NCBI RefSeq assembly: GCF_000023885.1
Contig: NC_013165.1
Location: forward strand, 620,001 to 684,000
DNA length: 64,000 bases
Direction: 5' to 3'
Source of the DNA: Slackia heliotrinireducens DSM 20476
GTDB taxonomy: Bacteria > Actinomycetota > Coriobacteriia > Coriobacteriales > Eggerthellaceae
Positions 35,155 to 44,325 of the stretch are shown here, one piece after another; the stretch's first letter is position 1, and every line of letters begins with the position of its first letter. A model generated the notes under the pieces. That model ran no database searches. It worked only from the letters and a program-made list of their open reading frames with translations, and was not told where the DNA came from. Both the position numbers and the translations under genes were made by a program.

Positions 35155-38100
35155 GTGTTGTTCATTATGACTAAACGGGGAATTTCAGTATTTCTGGCCT
35201 GTCTTTTGGTACTAAGCCTGATTCCTGGCGGAGCGCTGTCGCCTTGGGGCGGTGTTCTCGCCGTTGCGGACGAACCCGCCGAAGGGGCGTTCGAGCAACC
35301 CTTGGATGACGCGGAAGGTGACGAGCCGACCAACGAAGGGGAAGAACCTGCTGTTGAAGAAGACCCTGAGGCGCCTGAGGGTGACGATGGCGATCAGCCG
35401 GCCGAAGCCGATGGTGAAGAAACGGAGCAGGCTGACAACCCTGAAGAGCAGGCTGACAACCCTGAGGGCGAGAAAGCCACGGAAGACAAAGAGGCCAACA
35501 AGCCCGATGACGCCGAAGCTCAGGCAAACGACGCCATGCTGAAGGCTCCGCCGCTGCGCGCGCCCAATGCGCCTGGTACCATCAAAACGCTGGATACGGC
35601 CAGCCTTGGCATCGTGATGAACCTGTTCGACTACGAGGCCGAAGACTCGTTGAACAACAGCTTCAATAACGATAATGGCTATAACCAAGCCACTCAAAGC
35701 GGTATCAATTACAGGAAGAGCAGAGACAACCAGTTAAAGTTCTATGGAACCGGTGATGGTCGGGCATTGAACTATAACGCGCATACAGGTAATTTTGGAA
35801 ACCCAGGAAACGGAATCAACCAGTTCACTGGCGTTGGCCGAAGCGATGGAGGGCAGTTCTATACCGTCCAGGTGGCCAACCAGGGCATCTTGAATTCCAC
35901 GCTGACGGCTACTGACGGCACGGGTTACCCCACGCTCAACACCTATGCGAGCGATAAGTCTTTGGAGTATCTGTTCAATCCCAATACGAGTGCAACCGGG
36001 AAGACGACCTACAAGAACGTCAACCATCTTTTCAAGCTCGAAAATGAAGGAACTGCTCAAGAGCGTATGGTCTACGACAGCAACAAAAACTACGCCTATT
36101 ATTGCGATGAGGGCGAGACGAAAGACAACGGGGATTTCATAGTCTACGACGGCACGTATGACCGAGCAAATGGCTCTAAATCGGGAATGAAGTACGGATT
36201 CTTCCCTTTCAATGACTGGGGTACCGCGTCGGATTGTATCAACCCAAACGAAACTAACAATGTGCAGGTTACTTGGGACCCCAATAACCATCCTGACCAC
36301 CACCTCGGTTTGACCATGACAACTCCGTTGACCATGCCCCTCGATGGCCAAATTACCAAAAACGGACAAACCGCCGATATGATCTTCGAATTCAGCGGCG
36401 ACGATGACATGTGGGTGTTTATCGATGGCAAGTTGGTGCTTGACATCGGCGGTATCCATCAGCCTGTCTCGGGAACGATCAACTTCCATACGGGCGAGGT
36501 CTCGCTTGGAAGCGGCACATCTACGCAGGTGGATGCCAATAACAATTCGTATACCCAAACCAAGTACTCCTATGCTGCAAACAACATCGTCAATACAAAC
36601 GTTCTTGGTGACACAGCATGGTTGTGGACCGAAAACGACCATGAAGGCATTCTCGGTTCCAGAAACAGCGCCGAGAATCGCGCCGGCACCGACCATGTGC
36701 TGCAGGTGTTCTATCTGGAACGCGGCGGCTGCGACTCGAATCTGAAGATTAGTACCAACATCCATCTGATGACCAAGAAACAGGTCTCGGTTAAGAAAGA
36801 GTGGGAAACCACGCCTACCACGTATCCGACCACAAAGGTTCAACTCATTCGCAAAGCTGTGGGTCGCGAAAACAAGGACGATGTTTCGTATGCCGCTGTT
36901 GGTGCTCCCGTGGAGCTGAATAGCGGGAATAGCTGGGCAAATGCCTGGTCTGACCTTCCGAGCGAAGGCTACAACGCAACTACCATTTACGACGAGGATA
37001 ATCCGAGCAATAACGTCTATTGCGACTACACGTATATGGTTATGGAAGTGCCCGTTGATGGTTACGCCCCCAGTTATACGGACTCCACAAACGCAAATCT
37101 TGAAGTCACGGAGATTACTTATCAGACCGATGGCGGAAAGGCGACTGGCAAGGTCGTCTCGACCGACATGAGCAAAATGCCTATCACCATCACCAATGTC
37201 GAGACTTATATCGACGTCGAAAAGCAATGGCTGGACGAAAACGGCGGTGTTGAAAGAGCAACGGTTCATGACAACGATTCGGTTTATGTGCAGCTGTATA
37301 AGCAGACCTACGACAGCACCAACGAAAAATGGGGCGACGAAACGGCCGTAGGTGATCCCGTCCAGTTGAAAAAGGATGCCTGGACGCACAAGTTCCCGAT
37401 TTCTGAAACCGGAGAGAACGTGCGCTACCTAGTTAAGGAAGGCGTGCTGGATGGCGAGACATTTGTTCCGAAAACGACGCTGAGCACGACCAATGGTTCC
37501 TATGCGTGGCAGTCTACCAACTACTACACCACGACGCCGACCTTCAATGGTTCTACGGTTGCGTGGGGAGACGAAACCGCCGCTGGCACAACGGGTTATG
37601 TGTGCGTGCCCGAAAACGGCCGCGCCAGTGCGGTCATTACGAATGCACCCTCGTACATCACGGTTGAAAAAAAGTGGGTGGATGCCGACGGCAACGACGA
37701 GACCGAAAAACACGCCAACGATTCCGTATGGGTGCAGCTCTACAAGGAGACCAAAGAAGCGAATGCCGAATGGCTCGAAACCCTGAATGGCACTCCCGTT
37801 GGCGATCCCGTTCAGCTGAAGGGCAGCGCTTGGTCGTCGAAGATCGTGATTCCTGCAACGGGAGAGAACACCCGTTACTACGTTGAAGAAGGCACGATGG
37901 ACGGCAGCGGGTTCCATAAGTCGACTACGCTGACGACTTCCGAAAATAAGAAGTACACCTGGAAATCCACCACGTACTATGTGAGCGATAGCAAAGATGC
38001 CCAAAACACTGACTACTTCGTTATTCCCGACGGTGAAACCGGTCATGCGGTTGTGGTGAACGAACCGGAGCTCACGAAAGTCACGCTGCTGAAGAAGGAT

Positions 38101-38616
38101 GCCGACAACAACGATCCGATGCAGGGCGTTACGTTCAAGCTGCTGAAGGATAAGGAAGGCGGAGCAACCCCGGCTTTCGATGCGGCTCTGGATACGGAAG
38201 TTGTTAAGGACAACTTGACCACGGGGTCCGGCGGCAAGGTTGATTTGCCCAGCTTGAAGCCAGGCACTTACTGGTTGGTTGAGACCGCAGCCCCCGAGGG
38301 ATACATCGTTCGCGATGTAAACCACCCCATAGGATTCGTCGTTGCCGACGATGGCAAGGTCAAGTTGATCGATAGTACCTACGACACCGAGAAGACGAAA
38401 CCCAGCATCAGCGGTTCGGACACTACGTGGACGCTGACCGCCAAGAACGTTCGCGTGTACTCGCTGCCGGAAGCCGGCGGTCCGGGCATTTACCTGTATC
38501 TGCTTATTGGCGCATTCATTGCGGGACTAGCTGCCATCAATATGCGCTTCGGTTGGATTGACGCGCGCCGCAGGCGTTCGTGCACGAACGGCGAGGATAG
38601 CTTCCCCGGCGCATAG
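35155..38616 (+). CDS. Fibro-slime/CnaB-domain surface adhesin with LPEAG anchor
   Basis: A 1153-residue exported wall protein. A signal peptide (about 1-41) is followed by an acidic Glu/Pro linker to about 130 with repeated EQADNPE. A fibro-slime (PA14-like) domain spans about 140-540, with the signature FSGDDDMWVFIDGKLVLDIG near 410. Three CnaB-type repeats begin at VSVKKEWE (~543), IDVEKQW (~685) and ITVEKKW (~834), and a SpaA-type domain at VTLLKKDA (~975) has the ETAAPEGYIV isopeptide box. The sorting signal LPEAGG (~1103) precedes a membrane segment and an Arg-rich tail. It starts at GTG with CGGAG upstream. It is probably an accessory or tip pilin of the locus. Confidence 0.85.
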   Translation: MLFIMTKRGISVFLACLLVLSLIPGGALSPWGGVLAVADEPAEGAFEQPLDDAEGDEPTNEGEEPAVEEDPEAPEGDDGDQPAEADGEETEQADNPEEQADNPEGEKATEDKEANKPDDAEAQANDAMLKAPPLRAPNAPGTIKTLDTASLGIVMNLFDYEAEDSLNNSFNNDNGYNQATQSGINYRKSRDNQLKFYGTGDGRALNYNAHTGNFGNPGNGINQFTGVGRSDGGQFYTVQVANQGILNSTLTATDGTGYPTLNTYASDKSLEYLFNPNTSATGKTTYKNVNHLFKLENEGTAQERMVYDSNKNYAYYCDEGETKDNGDFIVYDGTYDRANGSKSGMKYGFFPFNDWGTASDCINPNETNNVQVTWDPNNHPDHHLGLTMTTPLTMPLDGQITKNGQTADMIFEFSGDDDMWVFIDGKLVLDIGGIHQPVSGTINFHTGEVSLGSGTSTQVDANNNSYTQTKYSYAANNIVNTNVLGDTAWLWTENDHEGILGSRNSAENRAGTDHVLQVFYLERGGCDSNLKISTNIHLMTKKQVSVKKEWETTPTTYPTTKVQLIRKAVGRENKDDVSYAAVGAPVELNSGNSWANAWSDLPSEGYNATTIYDEDNPSNNVYCDYTYMVMEVPVDGYAPSYTDSTNANLEVTEITYQTDGGKATGKVVSTDMSKMPITITNVETYIDVEKQWLDENGGVERATVHDNDSVYVQLYKQTYDSTNEKWGDETAVGDPVQLKKDAWTHKFPISETGENVRYLVKEGVLDGETFVPKTTLSTTNGSYAWQSTNYYTTTPTFNGSTVAWGDETAAGTTGYVCVPENGRASAVITNAPSYITVEKKWVDADGNDETEKHANDSVWVQLYKETKEANAEWLETLNGTPVGDPVQLKGSAWSSKIVIPATGENTRYYVEEGTMDGSGFHKSTTLTTSENKKYTWKSTTYYVSDSKDAQNTDYFVIPDGETGHAVVVNEPELTKVTLLKKDADNNDPMQGVTFKLLKDKEGGATPAFDAALDTEVVKDNLTTGSGGKVDLPSLKPGTYWLVETAAPEGYIVRDVNHPIGFVVADDGKVKLIDSTYDTEKTKPSISGSDTTWTLTAKNVRVYSLPEAGGPGIYLYLLIGAFIAGLAAINMRFGWIDARRRRSCTNGEDSFPGA

Positions 38617-38921
38617 TCGGGGAGGGGAAAGTTTCTTCTCAGGCAAGAACCCGCATGTTGTCTCCCTGGCATGCATCCGCCGATATGCGTTTGGAAGATG
38701 TGTTCTGGAGCCTGAAAAGACCATCGAGCAAGCGAATTCGTTGACAAAACAACGGTTCTGCATTGAACAGATAGTGCTATACGTCAGCGAATATGTAGGA
38801 ATATGTATAGATAAAGACGTTCATTGACAAAAAAGGAAATATGTAGACTTGTACGTAGGCAATGACAAATCTAAATTGAACCCTGAGCATGGATTGCTAT
38901 GCATCAGTAGGGGGGGATAAC
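38617..38921. other. AT-rich spacer within the pilus locus
   Basis: Just over 300 bases without a gene. Two TTGACA words (38741-38746 and 38825-38830) occur, each lacking a good -10 at 16-18 bases. The region likely contains the promoter for the next surface gene. Confidence 0.35.
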
Positions 38922-39668
38922 GTGAAAACGAGCAAAGTACTCGCTGTCATTGTCGCGTGCCTTCCGGCTGCTTCTCTCGTACCGTCGCAAGCACTGTTCA
39001 GTGCGGGTTTGGCTTCGGTCGAGGAACTCGCTTCGACCAAAATCGATGGCGCAATCGCCTACGTCCCCGTCGAGGGTGATGGAAGCGAAAACGCCGGTTG
39101 GACAGATGCCGCCGATGTGAGCGGAGACGCTGCAGAGGATCCAGAAGAAACAATACCCGAATGTCCCCCGGATGATTCTCAAGCGGAATTGGTGGAAAGC
39201 GTTCTGGCCGAACAAGAATCGGATGATTCTGTGATACTGGACGAATCTGTCGATACGCAATCTATTACATATGAAGACGATGCCATCTTGGCTACTGCGA
39301 CTGCTCCCGTTGGCGTGCTGCCGGTGGGCACATCGTTGTCGGTAATGGAGGTCTTGCCGACCGATGCCGATACTGCTGACGCGTATAAAAAAAAGCTTAA
39401 AGACGGTGCTGGGAATGATAACAGCAAGTATCTGGTTATCTTTACCGACGGCAAGAACCACCTGAACGTCCAGGTTGGCGAGGGTGTTGTCGAAAACACC
39501 ATGATTTACGAACTTCCGGCTGCCGGCGGACCGGGTGTGTACCCGTTCCTCCTGGTGGGAGCCTTTGTTTCTACGTTCATGGCGTGGGCAGTCCGCGACA
39601 AACATCGCAGATACGCCACCGCCTCTAGACGCTTTGCGTTAGCAGGCGTAATCGAAGGCGGTGATTGA
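38922..39668 (+). CDS. Short LPAAG wall protein, deletion-like derivative of the vWA adhesin
   Basis: A 248-residue exported protein: a signal peptide to about residue 33, an acidic region, then a short segment VGVLPVGTSLSVMEVLP resembling an N-terminal piece of the 1530-aa adhesin at 44326. This is joined to KYLVIFTDGK, the last vWA strand motif, and then directly to QVGEGVVENT and the LPAAGGPGVYPFLLVGAF anchor, both nearly identical to the end of that adhesin. The middle (most of the vWA domain and all CnaB repeats) is missing. It uses a GTG start at 38922 after a run of six G. It may be a functional mini-protein or a relic in good frame. Confidence 0.7.
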   Translation: MKTSKVLAVIVACLPAASLVPSQALFSAGLASVEELASTKIDGAIAYVPVEGDGSENAGWTDAADVSGDAAEDPEETIPECPPDDSQAELVESVLAEQESDDSVILDESVDTQSITYEDDAILATATAPVGVLPVGTSLSVMEVLPTDADTADAYKKKLKDGAGNDNSKYLVIFTDGKNHLNVQVGEGVVENTMIYELPAAGGPGVYPFLLVGAFVSTFMAWAVRDKHRRYATASRRFALAGVIEGGD

Positions 39669-39741
39669 TGCACTAACCCATGATCAATAACCGGAACATC
39701 AGATTGAATTCTATTGGTAAGAAGGAAAGGAGATTCGAGAG

Positions 39742-41364
39742 ATGACTAAATGGAAGAGCAAGCTCGCCGGCGTGCTCGCAGCTGGAGCTCTGGCAGTCGC
39801 TTTGGTGCCTGCCGCGGCTTTCGGTGCAGGGGCATTGACAGCCGACACGACGATTAGCGTGACAGGAATTGAAGACAATCCAGCGGCGAAAGTTACGGCA
39901 TACAAGGTTATCGAGGTCGATCAAAGCAATACCAAAACCGATGGCACTGCAGGTTGGCGCTTGGTAACTGGCTTTGATAATCTTGAGGGCATTACCTTGG
40001 AAGGGCTTATTGGCACTGGCCAAACGATCAGTGCAACTGAGGCAGCCACCCTTGCAAATGCTGCAAGTGGTGAGGGAATCACGCTTTCTAAGGATGGCGA
40101 AACCACTACTTATAAGGCAACGGGTGTCGAGCCTGGCGTATACGTAGTTAAGGTTACGGGTACGGGCGCCACGGTGTATAACCCGATGATTGTGTCGGCG
40201 GATTACAGCCAAGACGACCCCAACACCAATACCGTTGCTGATGATGCAAAATACACCGGTAGCACGGCTGTTGCCAAGAGCAGCACACCGCCTGTGACGA
40301 AGAAGACGGTCGACGCCAAAGACCAGACCTTCCAAATTGGCGACACCATCGGATTTGAGGTCACGACGACGGTGCCGTATTATCCGGCCCCCTACTACAC
40401 CGCGGATAAGACGCACTTTGAAGTAAAGGACACGATCGACGCTGATCTGTCCTTCGACGCCGATAGCGTCAAAGTGCTTGATGGTACCACTGAGCTTACG
40501 AAGACCGAGGACTATACTGTCTCCGTTAAGGGCCAGACCATGACCATTGCGTTCACTGCTGATTATCTTCAGAGGGCGTCTCGTGAGACGACTGGTCCGG
40601 CGGATGTGAAGATTACCTACGACGCAAAGGTAGTTAACGACGCAGCTAAATTTGCCGAAAACGTAAACGAGCGCACCAATGATGTGCATGTGGAGTACAG
40701 CAACTCTCCGACCTCCGATGGCGAATCTGATCATGTGAAGACGCATCATTACACCTTCGGTCTCGACGCTGATCTGGCTGGCAGTGCTTCGGGTTCGTCC
40801 AAGGAACTGCGCAAGGTTTCCGTTGATGCAGCTGGCAACGCAATGTACGAAGTCGTGAATCAGAGCGACTGGAGCAAGAACACCCCTCTGGAGGGCGCGG
40901 TCTTTACACTGACTGGAAAATCCACCGACGGCATAGAATATGAAAAGGAATTCACGACGGATTCGGATGGCCACATCAGCTTTACCGGTCTTGATGCAGG
41001 TGTGGAATATACTCTGAAAGAGACTTCTGCTCCTGCTGGCTACCAGCTCGATAAGACTGAACACAAGGTCAAGATCACCGCAACGTATGTAGAAGGCTCT
41101 GACGTCCTGAAGTCCTATGTCGTAACGGTTGACGGTACTGCGATTGCCAACGTCACTGTGACGAACGACGCTAACGAAGAGATCACTTCAACTACGTATA
41201 CAGATAACGATCAAACCTTCCAGTTCAAGAACGTGAAGGCTGGCGTGCTGCCCTCTACCGGTGGCAACGGCATCTACTTCTACGTGATCTTCGGCGCTGC
41301 TGTGGCTGTCGTGTCCTTCGTGGGCATGCGCGTGTACAAGAAGCGTGCTGCCGCAACGAAGTAA
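39742..41364 (+). CDS. LPXTG major pilin (SpaH/EbpB type, D2-D3 fold)
   Basis: A 540-residue backbone pilin. Signal peptide about 1-28 ends at AFGAGA. The N-terminal domain has EDNPAAKVTAYKVIEVD and GVEPGVYVVKVTG. The middle D2 fold starts near PVTKKTVDAKDQTFQIGDTIGFEVTTTVP. The D3 CnaB domain carries the E-box YTLKETSAPAGYQL, expected to form an internal isopeptide bond. The anchor is LPSTGGNGIYFY then a membrane helix and Lys/Arg tail. It is the only protein of the locus with a canonical LPxTG, and two class C sortases follow it, so it is the likely polymerised shaft. Confidence 0.88.
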   Translation: MTKWKSKLAGVLAAGALAVALVPAAAFGAGALTADTTISVTGIEDNPAAKVTAYKVIEVDQSNTKTDGTAGWRLVTGFDNLEGITLEGLIGTGQTISATEAATLANAASGEGITLSKDGETTTYKATGVEPGVYVVKVTGTGATVYNPMIVSADYSQDDPNTNTVADDAKYTGSTAVAKSSTPPVTKKTVDAKDQTFQIGDTIGFEVTTTVPYYPAPYYTADKTHFEVKDTIDADLSFDADSVKVLDGTTELTKTEDYTVSVKGQTMTIAFTADYLQRASRETTGPADVKITYDAKVVNDAAKFAENVNERTNDVHVEYSNSPTSDGESDHVKTHHYTFGLDADLAGSASGSSKELRKVSVDAAGNAMYEVVNQSDWSKNTPLEGAVFTLTGKSTDGIEYEKEFTTDSDGHISFTGLDAGVEYTLKETSAPAGYQLDKTEHKVKITATYVEGSDVLKSYVVTVDGTAIANVTVTNDANEEITSTTYTDNDQTFQFKNVKAGVLPSTGGNGIYFYVIFGAAVAVVSFVGMRVYKKRAAATK

Positions 41365-41443
41365 CACCCACTAATTGACGACGAGCTTGGACGCGCGACC
41401 CTACCCCTACTGATGCGCGTCCAGGCTTGCCAGGAGAGAGAGC

Positions 41444-42454
41444 ATGACCCTGAACCTGAAACATATTGATTGGAAAATGGCTGCGTTGGTGGTCTTCTTC
41501 CTTATTGGCATCGGGATCATGCTCTATCCATTCGTGTGCAACGCCTACTACCAGTATCAGGCCGACAAGTGGATGGACGAATACTCCGCAGTCATCGAAG
41601 ATGGTGACAACGAGGAATACGCCCAGGCCATTGCCGAAGCCCAGGAATACAACCAGGTATTGGTTGGTCAGACGGTTCCGGACGTCTTCGCTATTCGCGA
41701 AGGCACCACCGATAAAACGTACGAAAGCATGCTCAACGTGCTTGGCAACCAGATCATGGGCTCGATTGAGATTCCTGTTATCGATGTGAACCTGCCCATC
41801 TACCACTACTCGACCGTCGAGTCGTTGGAGATGGGCTGCGGACACATCTTCGGCAGCAGTCTGCCCGTGGGCGGTGACAGTTCGCATGCGGTCATTACGG
41901 CCCACCGCGGCTTGCCGACTGCGAAGATGTTTACCGACCTGGACCAGCTTGAAAAGGGCGACAAGTTCTACCTCCACATTCTGGACCAGACGCTGGCGTA
42001 CGAAGTCATCGAGACCGAAACCGTGGCGCCCGATGAGACCCGTTCGCTCGCCATCCAAGAAGGCGAGGACCTGGTCACGCTGGTTACGTGCACGCCTTAC
42101 GGCGTCAACACGGACCGCCTGCTGGTGCACGCGCAGCGTGTTCCTTACGAACCTGGTGACGAGAACGCGCCGGTCAAGCACCACATGTCGTCGGTTATCG
42201 CCAACCTGCTCAAGGGTGCATGCATCCTGGCCGGTGTTCTGGCTGCGACCATTCTGGCTTGGGTGCTGCGCAAGCGCCGCGAACATGCGCGTAGATTGGC
42301 GGAATACTCCGTCGGATCGCGTGACGGTGCTGCAGTGGGCGCAGCGTCTGAGACGGATGCACACGAGAACGAGAACGTGTTCTACGAGGTGGACATGCCT
42401 CGGACGAACGACGGTCCTTTGGGTACAACCAACTGGAGGAACCTAGATGAGTAA
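41444..42454 (+). CDS. Class C (pilus) sortase 1
   Basis: A 336-residue membrane-bound transpeptidase. N-terminal helix (about 10-32), catalytic histidine in VITAHRGLPTAKMF, cysteine in TLVTCTPYGVNTDRLLV with the Arg two residues after the Asp. A second membrane helix (about 250-270) and a ~65-residue cytosolic tail follow. It would join pilin subunits through lysine side chains. The usual lid motif DP(W/F) of class C enzymes is not seen; PDVF takes its place. It overlaps the next sortase by 8 bases. Confidence 0.9.
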   Translation: MTLNLKHIDWKMAALVVFFLIGIGIMLYPFVCNAYYQYQADKWMDEYSAVIEDGDNEEYAQAIAEAQEYNQVLVGQTVPDVFAIREGTTDKTYESMLNVLGNQIMGSIEIPVIDVNLPIYHYSTVESLEMGCGHIFGSSLPVGGDSSHAVITAHRGLPTAKMFTDLDQLEKGDKFYLHILDQTLAYEVIETETVAPDETRSLAIQEGEDLVTLVTCTPYGVNTDRLLVHAQRVPYEPGDENAPVKHHMSSVIANLLKGACILAGVLAATILAWVLRKRREHARRLAEYSVGSRDGAAVGAASETDAHENENVFYEVDMPRTNDGPLGTTNWRNLDE

Positions 42455-43313
42455 AGGTCGGGGCGGCCACGAGGCGAAGCGCCCGTCAAAACTCATTCCG
42501 GTGCTCTTGACGTTGTTCTTCCTGTTCGGGGTGGGCGTTATGGCATATCCGTTCGCGTGCAACGTGGCCAATGAGTACGCAAACGCGCGCGCGGCGGCCG
42601 CTTACGGCAATGCAATTGCTGAAACGCCCAACGAGGAAACCCAGGCGGCCTGGGAAGCGGCCCGTGCGTACAACGAGGCGCACACGGCCAACACGATTGT
42701 GGACCCGTTCGACGAAGAGGGCGAATACCCCGAATCGGAAGACGGCTATTGGGAAGTGCTCGATCCCACGGGAAACGGTGTCATGGGGTACATCGACATC
42801 CCGAAAATCGGGCTGAGGCTGGCTATCTACCACGGCACGAGTGCGAAGGCGCTCGAGCAGGGTGTAGGGCATTTGCAGGGAACGAGCCTGCCAGTCGGCG
42901 GTGCCGGGACGCATTGCGTGTTGTCCGGGCACCGCGGGCTGGCCACAGCCAAGTTGTTCACGGACTTGGACCAGCTGGAGGTTGGAGACCAATTCTATCT
43001 CCATGTGCTGGACCAGGTGCTCGCCTATGAGGTGGACCAAGTGCTTGTGGTGACGCCTGATCAGGTTGATGCTTTGGCGATTGTCGAAGGCGAAGACCTG
43101 GTGACGCTGGTCACGTGCACGCCGTATGCAGTCAACACGCATCGGATGCTTGTGCGGGGCCACAGCGTCGAATACGTGCCGTACGAGGAGCGCACGCCGG
43201 TTCAGGCAGCGGCGGCTTTCGAGCCGTGGCAGCTGGCTGTAGCGGGCGGCGTGATCGTGCTGGTGTTGCTGGCGGCATATATCGCGGTCACAAGAAGGCC
43301 GTCGAGAAGATAG
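42447..43313 (+). CDS. Class C (pilus) sortase 2
   Basis: A 288-residue paralogue of the preceding sortase. Its N-terminal helix is followed by a lid-like DPF in TIVDPFDEEGEYPE, then the catalytic histidine in LSGHRGLATAKLF, and TLVTCTPYAVNTHRMLV with the cysteine and arginine. A C-terminal membrane helix ends RRPSRR. It starts ATGAGTAAA inside the end of sortase 1. One of the two probably builds the shaft and the other attaches a particular accessory pilin. Confidence 0.9.
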   Translation: MSKGRGGHEAKRPSKLIPVLLTLFFLFGVGVMAYPFACNVANEYANARAAAAYGNAIAETPNEETQAAWEAARAYNEAHTANTIVDPFDEEGEYPESEDGYWEVLDPTGNGVMGYIDIPKIGLRLAIYHGTSAKALEQGVGHLQGTSLPVGGAGTHCVLSGHRGLATAKLFTDLDQLEVGDQFYLHVLDQVLAYEVDQVLVVTPDQVDALAIVEGEDLVTLVTCTPYAVNTHRMLVRGHSVEYVPYEERTPVQAAAAFEPWQLAVAGGVIVLVLLAAYIAVTRRPSRR

Positions 43314-43334
43314 GACTTAGGGAAGGCAACGGGA

Positions 43335-44078
43335 ATGTTGAAGAGTGAAATGTGCAAGAGCGCGACGGTGCACATGGCCGCTGCGGCTGTGGCAGTCGCG
43401 ATGGCGGTTATCTTCATGTGCGGCTTACACGGAGCTGCGTATGCTGCAGAGGCGGATGCGGGTGGCGCCGCTTATCGAGGTGAGGCAACGTCGTTGACGC
43501 TGGAGATGGTCTACGAGGACAACGGAACGTCCAAGGTCATTCCGGGTGTCACGTCCCAGGCGTACCTGGTTGCCACCCTTGATCAGGCGTCGAACACCTA
43601 CACGCTGCTGCCCGAATACGCAGCTGTGGGGGCCGATTTCAACACGGAGATGAGCGCATCCAAGATGATGGAATATGCAGCTCAGATGGCCGAAATCGCA
43701 CAGTCTTCCGGTGCGAAGGGCATCTCTGCGACCTCCGATGCCAAGGGCATAGCGGCATTCGGCAATGTCGAGCCCGGCGTGTACCTGGTGGTTCAGACGG
43801 GTCGCACGGGCGAAGCGACCGGCTACAAGAGCTACGACCCGTTCCTGATCAACGTGCCGCAGTTCGAAGACGGCAAGGCAACCTGCGACGTTGTGGCGTA
43901 CCCGAAGCCCACGCCCGAGAAAGCGCCTGTTCCCGACGAGCCGAAGAAACCTACGCCGCATAAGGCTCCGCAGACGGGTGACGACGTGAACCTGTGGCTT
44001 TGGGGCGGCTGCGCCATTGCAGGTGCCGTGATAATCGTGATCGCCCTGATTGCCCGTCGCCGCATCAACAGGGGATAG
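43335..44078 (+). CDS. Small pilin with C-terminal sorting signal (basal/accessory)
   Basis: A 247-residue exported protein with a signal peptide (about 1-35). It has a single SpaA/isopeptide-like domain: SLTLEMVYEDNGTSKVIPGVT at the start, GIAAFGNVEPGVYLVVQTGR in the middle and SYDPFLINVPQF at the end. It is followed by a Pro/Lys-rich stalk starting YPKPTPEKAPVPDE and the sorting motif PQTGDDVN, then a membrane helix and RRRINRG. The YPKP lysine could be the pilin-type acceptor. The layout fits a basal subunit that links the pilus to the wall. It follows sortase 2 after 21 bases. Confidence 0.75.
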   Translation: MLKSEMCKSATVHMAAAAVAVAMAVIFMCGLHGAAYAAEADAGGAAYRGEATSLTLEMVYEDNGTSKVIPGVTSQAYLVATLDQASNTYTLLPEYAAVGADFNTEMSASKMMEYAAQMAEIAQSSGAKGISATSDAKGIAAFGNVEPGVYLVVQTGRTGEATGYKSYDPFLINVPQFEDGKATCDVVAYPKPTPEKAPVPDEPKKPTPHKAPQTGDDVNLWLWGGCAIAGAVIIVIALIARRRINRG

Positions 44079-44101
44079 GCCTGATAACAATCGGTTAGGT
44101 T

Positions 44102-44129
44102 AATGCAGTCTTTGTAAAAAGGCTGCATT
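44102..44129 (+). terminator. Hairpin after the small pilin gene
   Basis: A 12-bp stem AATGCAGTCTTT/AAAGGCTGCATT with one G-U pair and a 4-base loop; only a short T stretch follows. It may partially separate the next surface gene. Confidence 0.55.
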
Positions 44130-44325
44130 TGCTGCAGTTTGGACGGGGATGGTACCGGTTCGTCGACGCCACCTGCATGGCAGGCAGAGCGAATCGACTG
44201 AAGACTCCAAAAGCAGTTTGCTGAAAAGAATAAAAAATAGAACGATATACGGGTAGTGAAGTCATACACGCTAAGTATGGGCAATCGAATATGTCCAAAG
44301 TCGGATCAAAGCCGACAAGGAGAAG

